Positions 1 through 8,503 of a DNA stretch of 64,000 nt are shown here, piece after piece (within the stretch, counting starts at the first letter, position 1; each line of letters opens with the position of its first letter). Both the position numbers and the translations under genes were made by a program. Below the pieces are notes generated by a model, which did not search any database, was not told the origin of the DNA, and saw nothing but the letters and a program-made list of their open reading frames with translations. The DNA comes from Xanthomonas sontii (GTDB lineage: Bacteria; Pseudomonadota; Gammaproteobacteria; Xanthomonadales; Xanthomonadaceae): the NCBI RefSeq assembly GCF_040529055.1, contig NZ_CP132342.1, positions 4,834,001 through 4,898,000 of the forward strand, read 5' to 3'.

Positions 1-19
1 GCCGGGCCGGAGCGCGCAG

Positions 20-1198
20 TCACACGCCGGAAGCGCGCTTCCAGAAGCCGTGCATCAACAACGGCAGCTTGCCGGCCAGGCCCAGCAGCGGGCCGCGCAG
101 CAGGGTGAGGTGCAGCTCGTCGTTGGAGAACAGCCGGTTGATCGCATCGAAGCCGTAGGCGGCCACGGTGTTGTCGCTGCGGCGGCCACGCGCCCAGCGC
201 GCCAACCGCTGCGGCGCCGCCCAGTCGACCCGCTGCGCCTGCGCCTGCCGCACCAGTTTCGCCAGCGCGGCGACGTCGCGCAGGCCCAGGTTGACGCCTT
301 GCCCGGCCAGCGGATGCACCACGTGCGCGGCATCGCCCAGCACCAGCAGACGACCGCGCTGGTAGGCCTCCACCAGTTGCCGGCGCAGCGGGAAGCCCAG
401 CCGCGGCGACAGCGCGCGCACCGCACCCAGGCGGGCGCCGAAGGCCTGGGTCAGTTCGGCGCCGAACGCCGCATCGTCCAGCGCCAGCACCCGCGCCGCC
501 TCGGCCTCGGGCAAGGTCCACACGATCGAGCTGCGGCCGTCGGCGAACGGCAGGAACGCCAGCGGGCCGCCCGGCAGGAAACGCTGCCAGGCCGTGTCCT
601 GGTGCGGCTGTTCGGTCTGTACGAAGGCGACCACGCCGCGCTGGCCGTAGTCGTGCGCCGGCGCGTCCAGCCCGGCCAGGCCGCGCACCGTGGACTCGGC
701 GCCGTCGGCGGCGATCGCCAGACGCGCGTCCAGGCGGCTGCCGTCGTCCAGGCGCAGGCGCGCACGCTCGGCCGACGGCTCCAGCGCCTCCACCCGTGCC
801 GGGCAATGCACCTGCACGCCGGCCGCCGGCAGCGCCGCCCACAGCTGTTCGACCAATAGATTGTGTTCGACGATCCAGCCGAGTTGGTCGCGGCCCAGGG
901 TGTCGGCGTCGAAGGCCAACTCGCCACCGCCGCCGGCATCCCACACGCGCATGCGCCGGTACGCGCTGGCGCGGCCGGCGAGGACCTGCGGCCACACGCC
1001 CAGGCCCTGCAGCAGCGCCGCATTGTCCGGGGCGAAGGCATAGACGCGCAGGTCCGGCGTGTCGGCCGACCAGCGCGGCGGCTCGCGACCCTCGACCAGC
1101 GCCACCGCCAGGCCTTCGCCGGCCAGGGCCAGCGCACAGGCCGCGCCGACCACGCCGCCGCCCACCACCACCACATCCAGCACACCGCGCCGGCTCAT
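20..1198 (-). CDS. ubiI: UbiI/VisC-type FAD-dependent ubiquinone hydroxylase
   Basis: A 392-residue flavin monooxygenase of the UbiH/UbiF/VisC family, which hydroxylates the ring of polyprenylated phenol intermediates in ubiquinone synthesis. The N-terminus carries the FAD Rossmann motif GGGVVGAA (about residues 13-20), and a GDAAHVVHPLAGQGVNLG motif near residue 288 binds the flavin ribityl chain. The start is the ATG at 1198, which overlaps the TGA of the upstream ubiH gene (ATGA), so the two are probably translationally coupled. Which ring carbon it attacks (UbiI, UbiF or UbiM role) cannot be read from sequence alone; the symbol follows the usual ubiH-visC pairing. Confidence 0.85.
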   Translation of the reverse strand: MSRRGVLDVVVVGGGVVGAACALALAGEGLAVALVEGREPPRWSADTPDLRVYAFAPDNAALLQGLGVWPQVLAGRASAYRRMRVWDAGGGGELAFDADTLGRDQLGWIVEHNLLVEQLWAALPAAGVQVHCPARVEALEPSAERARLRLDDGSRLDARLAIAADGAESTVRGLAGLDAPAHDYGQRGVVAFVQTEQPHQDTAWQRFLPGGPLAFLPFADGRSSIVWTLPEAEAARVLALDDAAFGAELTQAFGARLGAVRALSPRLGFPLRRQLVEAYQRGRLLVLGDAAHVVHPLAGQGVNLGLRDVAALAKLVRQAQAQRVDWAAPQRLARWARGRRSDNTVAAYGFDAINRLFSNDELHLTLLRGPLLGLAGKLPLLMHGFWKRASGV

Positions 1199-2409
1199 GC
1201 GCGCGTCTCCCGGCACAGCTGCGGCACATCGCCGCGGAAGCCCATCGCGCCGCCGACCAGGAACGACTGCAGCGGCGCGGCCTGCGCCGCCGCCAGCAGG
1301 CCCAGGCTGCGCAGCGGGCGCAGCAGCGTGGCCGGGTTGGCGGTCAGCCGCGCCAGCCCGCCGGAGAACGTCACCGTGCGCTGGCGATCCTGCTCGCGGC
1401 GCTGCGCGTACTGCTGCAGCAGCGCCGGCGCGCCCGGGTCGGTGCCGTCGCGCTCGATCAGTTCGGCCAGGGTCAGCGCATCGCGCAGGCCCAGGTTGAA
1501 GCCTTGCGCGCCCAGCGGGTGCAAGGTCTGCGCGGCATTGCCCAGCAGCACCGCGCGCGCATCGGTCAGCCGCTCGGCCAGCACCTGCACGATCGGATAG
1601 GCACTGCGCTCGCCGCTACCGAGCAGGCGGCCGACGCGCCAGCCCAGCGCGTCCTGCAGCCGCTGCAGCCAGGCGCCCTCGTCCAGCGCCGCCACCGCGT
1701 CGGCGTCCTCGGCGGCGACCGCGTGGATCGCGCCGTAATGGCGGTCGCCGCGCGGCAACAAAGCGGTCGGGCCGTCATCGCGGAAGCGCTCGTAGGCGGT
1801 GCCGTCGGGCTGGCGGCTGCCGCGCACCCGCGCCACGAACAGGGTCTGCTGGAAATCGTGGCGCGTTGCGGCGATGCCCAAGGCCTCGCGCACCGCGCTG
1901 GCGCTGCCGTCGGCACCGACCAGCAGGCGCGTGTGCAGGACCTGCTCGCTGCCGTCGCGCAGGATCCGCACCCGGCGCTCTCCATGCTCGGCGTCGGGCT
2001 CCAGTGCCACGAACTGCGCCGGGCGGTAGCGGGTCAGCTGCCGCGTCGCCGCCAGGCTGGCCTCCAGCGCCTCGCCGAAGTCGCGCGCGACGACCACCTG
2101 GCCGAAGGCCTCGCGTCCGTAGTCGGCGGCCTCCAGCCGCACCCGGCCGAAATCGCCGGCGCGGCTGACGTGGATGCGGCGGATCGGGCCGGTCGCCGCG
2201 CGCAGCCGCTGCATCACCCCCAACGCGCCCAGCGCGTTGACCGTGGCGGCGGCGAAGCTGAGGTTGCGCTGGTCGAACACCGGCGGCAACGCGCCCGGCG
2301 GCGCGGCCTCGACCAGGCCCACGTCCACCCCCAGCCGGTCCAGGGCGATGGCCAGGCTGGCGCCGACCAGGCCGCCGCCGACGATCACTACGTCATGTCG
2401 TTTGCTCAT
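1195..2409 (-). CDS. ubiH: 2-octaprenyl-6-methoxyphenol hydroxylase
   Basis: A 404-residue FAD-dependent aromatic hydroxylase of ubiquinone biosynthesis. It has the N-terminal dinucleotide fold (VVIVGGGLVGASLAIAL, about residues 7-23) and the form of the second flavin motif typical of UbiH, GNAAQTLHPLGAQGFNLG near residue 290, with Asn in place of the Asp seen in the downstream paralogue. It is first of a two-gene overlapping unit with the UbiI-type gene. No Shine-Dalgarno is seen; a TATCAT hexamer sits 6 nt before the ATG, suggesting a leaderless transcript. Confidence 0.88.
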   Translation of the reverse strand: MSKRHDVVIVGGGLVGASLAIALDRLGVDVGLVEAAPPGALPPVFDQRNLSFAAATVNALGALGVMQRLRAATGPIRRIHVSRAGDFGRVRLEAADYGREAFGQVVVARDFGEALEASLAATRQLTRYRPAQFVALEPDAEHGERRVRILRDGSEQVLHTRLLVGADGSASAVREALGIAATRHDFQQTLFVARVRGSRQPDGTAYERFRDDGPTALLPRGDRHYGAIHAVAAEDADAVAALDEGAWLQRLQDALGWRVGRLLGSGERSAYPIVQVLAERLTDARAVLLGNAAQTLHPLGAQGFNLGLRDALTLAELIERDGTDPGAPALLQQYAQRREQDRQRTVTFSGGLARLTANPATLLRPLRSLGLLAAAQAAPLQSFLVGGAMGFRGDVPQLCRETRA

Positions 2410-2415
2410 CCGGCC

Positions 2416-2421
2416 ATGATA
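2416..2421 (-). promoter_or_regulatory. candidate -10 of ubiH, leaderless layout
   Basis: On the minus strand TATCAT is followed by GGCCGG and then the ubiH ATG. With the usual 6-7 nt from -10 to start site, transcription would begin at or next to the start codon. No clear -35 is visible. Confidence 0.45.
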
Positions 2422-2520
2422 CGACCCGCACCCCTCTGCCCGGTGAGCGCCACCGCCCAGCTTGCGTGCCGTGGCGGCAGCGGCGCACGGCGCTCGCGCG
2501 CGCCGCGCTTCCAGTAGAAT

Positions 2521-2541
2521 CCGGGGTCTTACGTGCCCCGG
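2521..2541 (+). promoter_or_regulatory. hairpin in the leader of the btuM-like gene
   Basis: CCGGGG and CCCCGG arms enclose a 9-nt loop just after a TAGAAT (2515-2520) that could serve as a -10. It lies 11 nt before the ATG. The leader is too short for a cobalamin riboswitch and no B12 box is seen. Confidence 0.3.
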
Positions 2542-2552
2542 TGCCCGCCGTC

Positions 2553-3137
2553 ATGACGCCTTCCGCCCACCGCCTCCCCGCCCTGCTGCTGTTGACCGTG
2601 CTGCTGGCCGCGACCCGCATCAACCACTTCGGGGCGATCCCGGACGCGTCGTGGGCGGTGTTCTTCGTCGGCGGCTTCTACCTGCGCAGCTGGACCCGCT
2701 GGGCGTTCCCGCTGCTGATGGCGCTGGCGGTGCTGGTCGACTACCTGGTCATCCGCAGCCAGGGCCTGGATTTCTGGCAGCACTACTGCGTGTCGCCGGC
2801 CTACTGGTGCCTGATCCCGGCCTACTTCGTGCTGTGGGCCGGCGGCGCCTGGCTGGCGCAGCGCTACCGCGGCGCCGACTGGCGCGCCCTGGGCCTGGCC
2901 GCCGCCAGCCTGCTGGTGGCGGTGGCGCTGTGCCACCTGCTGGCGCAGGGCAGCTTCTACTGGGTCAGCCGCAGCGTGCCGAACCCGACACTGGCCGGCT
3001 GGTGGCAGAACTACAGCGACTGGCTGCTGCCCTACCTGGGCAGCGCCAGCCTGTATGTGGCGCTGGCCGCGGCGATCCAGGTCGGCGTCGAGCAGCTGGC
3101 GCGGCTGGGCCAGCGCGGCCAGCCGGTCGGTCACTGA
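2553..3137 (+). CDS. btuM: BtuM-like solitary cobalamin transporter (S-component fold)
   Basis: A 194-residue, very hydrophobic protein with about six predicted membrane helices, the size of an ECF-transporter substrate-binding (S) subunit. An Asn-His-Phe-Gly stretch near residue 24 and a FFVGGFYLR segment near residue 37 resemble membrane S-component-like proteins. It carries a YCVSP motif with Cys79. In BtuM of Thiobacillus denitrificans, a solitary cobalamin S-component, Cys80 coordinates the cobalt, so the near-identical position is suggestive. The stop lies 5 nt before a cobalamin adenosyltransferase gene, which supports a B12 role. No ECF ATPase or EcfT gene is nearby. The ATG at 2553 was chosen over an upstream in-frame start because it begins just before the first membrane helix. 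It could instead be another small S-component-like family. Confidence 0.6.
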   Translation: MTPSAHRLPALLLLTVLLAATRINHFGAIPDASWAVFFVGGFYLRSWTRWAFPLLMALAVLVDYLVIRSQGLDFWQHYCVSPAYWCLIPAYFVLWAGGAWLAQRYRGADWRALGLAAASLLVAVALCHLLAQGSFYWVSRSVPNPTLAGWWQNYSDWLLPYLGSASLYVALAAAIQVGVEQLARLGQRGQPVGH

Positions 3138-3142
3138 CCGGG

Positions 3143-3697
3143 ATGGGCAACCGCCTCTCCAAGATCTACACCCGCACCGGCGACGACGGCAGCACCGGCC
3201 TGGGCGACGGCAACCGGGTCGGCAAGGACTCGGCACGTGTCGCCGCCTACGGCACCGTGGACGAGGCCAACTCGGCGATCGGCGTGGTCCTGGCCTGCCC
3301 GCTGGCCGAGGACGTGCGGCACCTGCTGACTGCGATCCAGCACCAGTTGTTCGATCTCGGCGGCGAGCTGTGCATCCCCGGCCACGCGGCCATCCATGCC
3401 GCCGACATCGATGCGCTGGAACGGCACCTGGACCGCTACAACGACACCCTGCCGCCGCTGCAGGACTTCATCCTGCCCGCCGGCGGCGAGGCGGCGGCGC
3501 GCTGCCACCTGGCCCGCACCATCGTGCGCCGCGCCGAGCGCGAGACGGTGGCGCTGTCGCGGCAGGACGCGGTGCGCCCGGAAGCGGTGCGCTACCTCAA
3601 CCGCCTGTCCGACCTGCTGTTCGTGCTGGCGCGGGTGCTGGCGCGGGCCGACGGCCACGGCGAAGTGCTGTGGCGCCACGACCGGCGCCAGGCCTGA
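3143..3697 (+). CDS. pduO: cob(I)alamin adenosyltransferase, PduO type
   Basis: A 184-residue ATP:cob(I)alamin adenosyltransferase, which attaches the 5'-deoxyadenosyl group to reduced corrinoid to make adenosylcobalamin. The N-terminal TRTGDDGSTGL motif (about residues 10-20), the GTVDEANSAIG stretch near residue 37 and the helix with RRAERE followed by LNRLSDLLFVLAR are the signatures of the PduO fold and its ATP and cobalamin sites. It starts 5 nt after the btuM-like gene and probably shares its transcript, giving a compact take-up-and-adenosylate unit. Confidence 0.9.
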   Translation: MGNRLSKIYTRTGDDGSTGLGDGNRVGKDSARVAAYGTVDEANSAIGVVLACPLAEDVRHLLTAIQHQLFDLGGELCIPGHAAIHAADIDALERHLDRYNDTLPPLQDFILPAGGEAAARCHLARTIVRRAERETVALSRQDAVRPEAVRYLNRLSDLLFVLARVLARADGHGEVLWRHDRRQA

Positions 3698-3721
3698 GCC
3701 ACGCCCGGGCCGCGGCCGCGC

Positions 3722-4627
3722 ATGCTGATCTATACCCATCCTGCCTGCCTGGGCCACGCGCCCGGACCGGAACACCCGGAACGGCCCCAGCGCCTGGAGG
3801 CGGTGACCACCGCACTGCGCGAGGCCTTTCCCGCGCTGGAATGGCGCGAGGCGCCGCTGGCCAAGCTCGGCGACCTGGCCCGGGTCCATGAGCGCGAACT
3901 GATCGATCGTGTTCTGGCCGATCTCGACGGCCCGCAAATGCTCGACGTGGACACGGTCCTCTCGCCCGGCTCGCGCGCGGCCGCACTGCGCGCCGCCGGC
4001 GCCGGCGTCGCCGCCGTGGATGTGGTGATGCACGGTGTCACCGACACCGCCTTCTGCGCGGTGCGCCCGCCCGGCCATCACGCCACCGCCGACACCGCGA
4101 TGGGCTTCTGCCTGTTCAACAACGTGGCCGTGGCCGCCGCCCACGCCCGCGACACGCACGGCCTGGAGCGGATCGCCATCGTCGATTTCGACGTGCACCA
4201 CGGCAACGGCACCCAGGCGATCTTCGAGCGCGAGCCGAAGGTGCAGTACCTCAGCACCCACCAGTCCGGGCTGTTCCCGCACACCGGCGGGGTCCACGAC
4301 CGCGGCGTCGGCAACCTGCACAACGCATTGCTGCCACCGGGCAGCGGCGGTTTCCGCTTCCGCAACACCTGGGCCGACCAGATGCTGCCGCTGCTGGACG
4401 CGTTCAAGCCACAGCTGCTGCTGATCTCGGCCGGCTTCGACGCGCACATGCGCGACCCGCTGGCCGACCTGATGCTGGAGACCGAGGACTTCGGCTGGAT
4501 CACCGCCGAACTGCGCGCAGTCGCACAGCGGCACGCGCGCGGCCGGGTGGTGTCCCTGCTGGAAGGCGGCTACGACCTGCAGGCCCTGCGCGAGGGCAGC
4601 GTCGCCCACGTCGACGCGCTGCGCTGA
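3722..4627 (+). CDS. histone deacetylase family protein (AcuC/HDAC-like)
   Basis: A 301-residue zinc-dependent deacetylase of the arginase/HDAC superfamily. The sequence shows RPPGHHA (near residue 117), DFDVHHGNGTQ (about 155-165) with metal-binding Asp and His, and a SAGFDAH motif near residue 240 supplying the second metal Asp. Bacterial members act on acetylpolyamines, acetoin-related substrates or acetyl-lysine; the substrate here is unknown. It follows the adenosyltransferase by 24 nt and may be the last gene of that transcript, as a GC-rich hairpin follows at 4706. Confidence 0.85.
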   Translation: MLIYTHPACLGHAPGPEHPERPQRLEAVTTALREAFPALEWREAPLAKLGDLARVHERELIDRVLADLDGPQMLDVDTVLSPGSRAAALRAAGAGVAAVDVVMHGVTDTAFCAVRPPGHHATADTAMGFCLFNNVAVAAAHARDTHGLERIAIVDFDVHHGNGTQAIFEREPKVQYLSTHQSGLFPHTGGVHDRGVGNLHNALLPPGSGGFRFRNTWADQMLPLLDAFKPQLLLISAGFDAHMRDPLADLMLETEDFGWITAELRAVAQRHARGRVVSLLEGGYDLQALREGSVAHVDALR

Positions 4628-4705
4628 GGGTACGCGCCCGCGCGGCGGCGGCCGCGGCGCGGCACGCCCGGATCGAAACCCCGCCCCGCCAGGCCGATGA
4701 ACCCC

Positions 4706-4723
4706 GTCCCCCGCCCCGGGGAC
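4706..4723 (+). terminator. GC-rich hairpin between the HDAC-like gene and lptD
   Basis: GTCCCC and GGGGAC arms surround a 6-nt loop, followed by only a weak T-containing stretch. It may end the upstream transcript. Confidence 0.3.
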
Positions 4724-4790
4724 GCCTTCATTGCCCCTATGCACGGGATGGGGCAAGCTAGCGACCGTTTTCGCCCGATACCTGACGCGC

Positions 4791-7142
4791 GTGCGCCGAA
4801 CCCTTCGCCTGCTCCCTCTTCCGTTCAGTATCGCCCTGTGCCTGCCGGCATTGGCGGCTGAAAAGCCGCCGAACTGGGGCTTGTGCCCGACCCCGGACGT
4901 GCTGCCCAAGTTCGACGACGCGCAGCAACCGGATCCCAAGCTGGCGCAGAATCGCGAGCAGCAGCCGACCAATATCGAAGGCGACCAGCTGTCGGGCACC
5001 ACCACCATCCCCAACTACACCGGCAACGTCGCGCTCAAGCGCGGCGACCAGTTCATGGGCACGGACAGCCTGCGGGTGGACACCGAGACCGGCAATTACA
5101 TTGCCGAGGGTCACGTGCGCTACCAGGACTCGTCGATCCGCATGATCGCCGACCGCGCCGAGGGCAATCAGGACACCGACACCCACAAGATCACCAACAT
5201 CCGCTACCAGTTGCTGGCCCGCCGCGGCAACGGCAAGGCTGACTCGGTCGACCTGCAGGGCGCGCTGGGGCAGATGCACCGCTCCACCTACACCACCTGC
5301 GACCCCTCGCAGCGGGTGTGGGAGCTGCACGCGCCGGAAATCGACGTCGACAACGACGAAGGCTTCGGCACCGCGCGCAACGCGATCCTGAAGATCTACA
5401 ACGTCCCGATCCTGTACGCGCCCTGGTTCAAGTTCCCGATCGACGATCGCCGCAGCAGCGGCTTCCTGTTCCCGGCGATCGGCATGTCCAGCCGCAACGG
5501 CTTCGACTACACCCAGCCGTACTACCTGAACCTCGCGCCGAACTACGACGCCACCCTGTATCCGCGTTTCATGGCCCGCCGCGGCCTGATGCTGGGCAGC
5601 GAATTCCGCTATCTCTACGACGGTGGCAAGGGTGAGCTGCAAGCCGCCTACCTGCCGGACGACAAGTTGCGCGACAAGGATCGCGGCCGCTTCAGTTACC
5701 AGGGCTACCACAACATCAATGCGCAGTGGCAGGCGCGCGCCTCGCTGGCCTGGGTCAGCGACGAGCGCTACACCGAAGACTTCTCCAACCGCCTGCTCGG
5801 CAATGCGGTGTCCAACATCCAGAGCACGATCGGCGTCTACGGCACTGGCGAGACCTGGACCGCGGGCGTGATGGCCGACCGCTGGCAGCTGACCGACTAC
5901 ACCCTGACCGAGGATGCGCTGCCGTACAACCGCCAGCCGCGCGCCTTCTTCAACTGGGACCAGTCGTTCGGCAACTATTTCGAAGCCGGGCTGTACAGCG
6001 AAGCGGTGCGCTTCGTGCACGACGATATCCATCAGAAAACCACCGACGGCACCTACGAACGCACCGGCGTGGTCACCCCGCGCCCCGGCGGCAGCCGCCT
6101 GGACCTGAAGCCCTACATCTCGATGCCGCTGGCCGGCGCCGCCTGGTTCCTCAAGCCGACCCTGGCCTGGCGTTATACCGCCTATCAGCTGGACAAGGAT
6201 CTGGCGGCCACGCTCGGCGGCGACACCACGCCCTCGCGCAGCCTGCCGATCGCCACGGTCGATGCGGGCGTGTACTTCGACCGCGATACCAAGTGGGGCA
6301 ACACCAACTATCTGCAGACCCTGGAACCGCGACTGTTCTACCTGTACACGCCGTACCGCGACCAGAACGACCTGCCGATCTTCGACACCCGCGAGTTCAC
6401 CTTCAGCTGGGGCCAGTTGTTCCGCGATTCGCGTTACACCGGTGCCGACCGGCAGAACGACGCCAACCAGCTGACCATGGCCCTGAGCTCGCGCCTGCTG
6501 CGTCAGGACGATGGCAAGGAGAAGTTGTCGGTCAGCCTCGGCCAGATCCTGTATTTCAGCGATTCGCGGGTCAGCCTGCCCAACAGCGACACCACCATCG
6601 AGCAGGGCAAGTCGGCCTGGGTCGCCGATGCCAACTACATGATCAACGATCGCTGGAACCTGGGCGCCACCTACCAGTGGGATCCCAAGTACCGGCGCAA
6701 GGACCTGGCCAGCTTCCGCGCGCGCTACCTGATGCCCGGCGACGGCATCGTCAATATCGCCTACCGCTACCGCCGCGATCTGCTGGAACAGGCCGACGTG
6801 TCGTTCCTGTACCCGATCAATCCGACCTGGAGCGTCGTTGGCCGGCATTACTACTCGCTGATGGACAAGAAGCCGCTGGAAAGCATCCTCGGCGTGCAGT
6901 GGGACAGCTGCTGTCTGGCGGTGCGGGCGCTGGCGCGGCGCTACGTGCGCAACCGCACCGGCGCGTTGGATACCGCCTTCCAGATCGAGTTCGTGCTCAA
7001 GGGGCTGTCGTCTCTGGGCCAGGACACGGACCGCGTTCTGCGCCGTGCTATTCTCGGCTACAACCGCGACGACCTGTACTTGGTCCCGCCCAGCAACACC
7101 ACGACCGATCCGGACGCTTACGATCCGAACCAGATTCCATGA
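4791..7142 (+). CDS. lptD: LPS-assembly outer-membrane protein LptD
   Basis: LptD forms the outer-membrane barrel that, plugged by LptE, inserts lipopolysaccharide into the outer leaflet. The product is 783 residues from the GTG at 4791. That start gives a clean signal peptide (two Arg, a hydrophobic core, cleavage after ALA), whereas the longer reading from a TTG at 4731 buries it. An N-terminal OstA/LptA-like jellyroll (IEGDQLSGT, then a GNYIAEGHVRYQD segment) precedes the beta-barrel. The paired cysteines near the end (DSCC) and the one near residue 10 of the mature protein are those that form inter-domain disulfides in the family. Its TGA overlaps the surA ATG, and it opens the lptD-surA-pdxA-rsmA-apaG-apaH cluster. 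Confidence 0.93.
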   Translation: MRRTLRLLPLPFSIALCLPALAAEKPPNWGLCPTPDVLPKFDDAQQPDPKLAQNREQQPTNIEGDQLSGTTTIPNYTGNVALKRGDQFMGTDSLRVDTETGNYIAEGHVRYQDSSIRMIADRAEGNQDTDTHKITNIRYQLLARRGNGKADSVDLQGALGQMHRSTYTTCDPSQRVWELHAPEIDVDNDEGFGTARNAILKIYNVPILYAPWFKFPIDDRRSSGFLFPAIGMSSRNGFDYTQPYYLNLAPNYDATLYPRFMARRGLMLGSEFRYLYDGGKGELQAAYLPDDKLRDKDRGRFSYQGYHNINAQWQARASLAWVSDERYTEDFSNRLLGNAVSNIQSTIGVYGTGETWTAGVMADRWQLTDYTLTEDALPYNRQPRAFFNWDQSFGNYFEAGLYSEAVRFVHDDIHQKTTDGTYERTGVVTPRPGGSRLDLKPYISMPLAGAAWFLKPTLAWRYTAYQLDKDLAATLGGDTTPSRSLPIATVDAGVYFDRDTKWGNTNYLQTLEPRLFYLYTPYRDQNDLPIFDTREFTFSWGQLFRDSRYTGADRQNDANQLTMALSSRLLRQDDGKEKLSVSLGQILYFSDSRVSLPNSDTTIEQGKSAWVADANYMINDRWNLGATYQWDPKYRRKDLASFRARYLMPGDGIVNIAYRYRRDLLEQADVSFLYPINPTWSVVGRHYYSLMDKKPLESILGVQWDSCCLAVRALARRYVRNRTGALDTAFQIEFVLKGLSSLGQDTDRVLRRAILGYNRDDLYLVPPSNTTTDPDAYDPNQIP

Positions 7143-8500
7143 CCAAGACCCTTTCTGTTTTTCTCGCCGCCCTGGTGGCGATCGCCGGCGTGTCCGCTCC
7201 GGCCGCCGCGCAACAAACCCAACCGCTGGACCGCATCGCCGCGGTGGTCGACGAGGATGTCGTACTGCAGAGCGAACTGGATCGTGCCGTGCGCAACGTG
7301 AAGGCGCAGTATGCCGGCCGCGAGGCGCAGCTGCCGCCGGATAACGTGCTGCAGCGGCAGGTGCTGGAGCGCCTGGTCCTGGTCAAGCTGCAGGTCGCGC
7401 GCGCCAACAGCACCGGCATCCGCGTCGGCGACGACGAACTGAACCGCGCCATCGCCAGCATCGCCCAGCAGAACGGCACCGACGTGGACGGCCTGCGCAA
7501 GAAGCTGGCCGCCGACGGCATGTCCTACACCGACTTCCGCAACTCGGTGCGCGACGAAATCACCGTGCAGCGCCTGCGCCAGAGCTTTGCGCAGAGCCGC
7601 ATCAACGTCAGCGAGGCCGAAGTCGACGCGGCGCTGGCGCAGCAAGCCACCACCGGCACCCAGTACCACCTGGCGCACATCCTGGTCGGCCTGCCGGAAG
7701 GCGCCACCGCCGAGCAGATCAAGACCGCTCAGGGCAAGATCGACGGGGTCAAGAACCTGATCGACAAGGGCGAGATCGATTTCAACGCCGCGGCGGTGCG
7801 CTATTCCGACAGTCCCAACGCGCTGGAAGGCGGCGACCTGGGCTGGCGCAGCCTGGACGAGATCCCCAACGCGTTCGCGCAGCTGATCCGCGACATGAAG
7901 CCGGGCCAGGTCGCCGGCCCGCTGCGCGGCCCCAGCGGCTTCCAGCTGCTGAAGCTGGTCGAAGTGCGCGACGCCTCGGCCAATCCGGAAAAGAAGACGG
8001 TCACCGAGTACCACGCCCGCCACATCCTGATCCGGGTCAACGATGCGCAGCCCGACGCGGTCGCCAAGGCCAAGATCGAGACGCTGCGCGCCCGCATCGC
8101 CGGCGGCGCCGACTTCCAGGCCGTGGCCAAGGAAGCGTCGGAAGACACCAACAGCCGCAGCCAGGGCGGCGATCTGGGCTGGTTCCCGGCCGACGCGTTC
8201 GGCCCGGACTTCGGCCAGCACGTCGCGAGCCTGCAGGACGGCCAGATTTCGCAGCCGTTCCGCACCGAGGCCGGCTGGCACATCGTGCAGCGCGTCGGCG
8301 AGCGCCAGACCGACGTGACCAGCGATACCCAGCGCGCCCAGGTCCGCGAGACCATCGGCCGCCGCAAGCTGGAAGAGGAATACAACCGCTTCCTGCAGGA
8401 AATGCGCGGCGAAGCCTACGTCGACCTGCGCGTGGGCAACACCGACGCCGCCACTGCGCCGGCGGCCACGCCCGCGCCGGCGCCCGCCGCCAAGCCCTGA
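7139..8500 (+). CDS. surA: periplasmic chaperone and peptidyl-prolyl isomerase SurA
   Basis: SurA escorts unfolded outer-membrane proteins, including LptD, across the periplasm. The 453-residue product has a signal peptide (about 24 residues, ending in AAA-QQ), an N-terminal chaperone domain starting with DRIAAVVDEDVVLQSEL, and two parvulin domains that begin with YHLAHILVG (near residue 178) and YHARHILIR (near residue 290). The C-terminus ends in an Ala/Pro-rich low-complexity tail. The ATG overlaps the lptD stop by four bases. Confidence 0.94.
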   Translation: MTKTLSVFLAALVAIAGVSAPAAAQQTQPLDRIAAVVDEDVVLQSELDRAVRNVKAQYAGREAQLPPDNVLQRQVLERLVLVKLQVARANSTGIRVGDDELNRAIASIAQQNGTDVDGLRKKLAADGMSYTDFRNSVRDEITVQRLRQSFAQSRINVSEAEVDAALAQQATTGTQYHLAHILVGLPEGATAEQIKTAQGKIDGVKNLIDKGEIDFNAAAVRYSDSPNALEGGDLGWRSLDEIPNAFAQLIRDMKPGQVAGPLRGPSGFQLLKLVEVRDASANPEKKTVTEYHARHILIRVNDAQPDAVAKAKIETLRARIAGGADFQAVAKEASEDTNSRSQGGDLGWFPADAFGPDFGQHVASLQDGQISQPFRTEAGWHIVQRVGERQTDVTSDTQRAQVRETIGRRKLEEEYNRFLQEMRGEAYVDLRVGNTDAATAPAATPAPAPAAKP

Positions 8501-8503
8501 TCC

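Noticed and set aside
50..859. Long plus-strand reading frame opposite the ubiI-type gene
   Set aside because: It is the antisense of a clear flavoprotein gene, is made of Arg/Gln/Ala-rich sequence typical of GC-rich shadow frames, and has no start signal.
2410..2552. Possible cobalamin riboswitch before the BtuM-like gene
   Set aside because: The leader is too short and has no B12-box sequence; only a simple hairpin is present.
3131..5014. 627-codon minus-strand frame across three plus-strand genes
   Set aside because: It spans the adenosyltransferase, HDAC-like gene and the lptD start, all supported by motifs. The translated product shows no domain.
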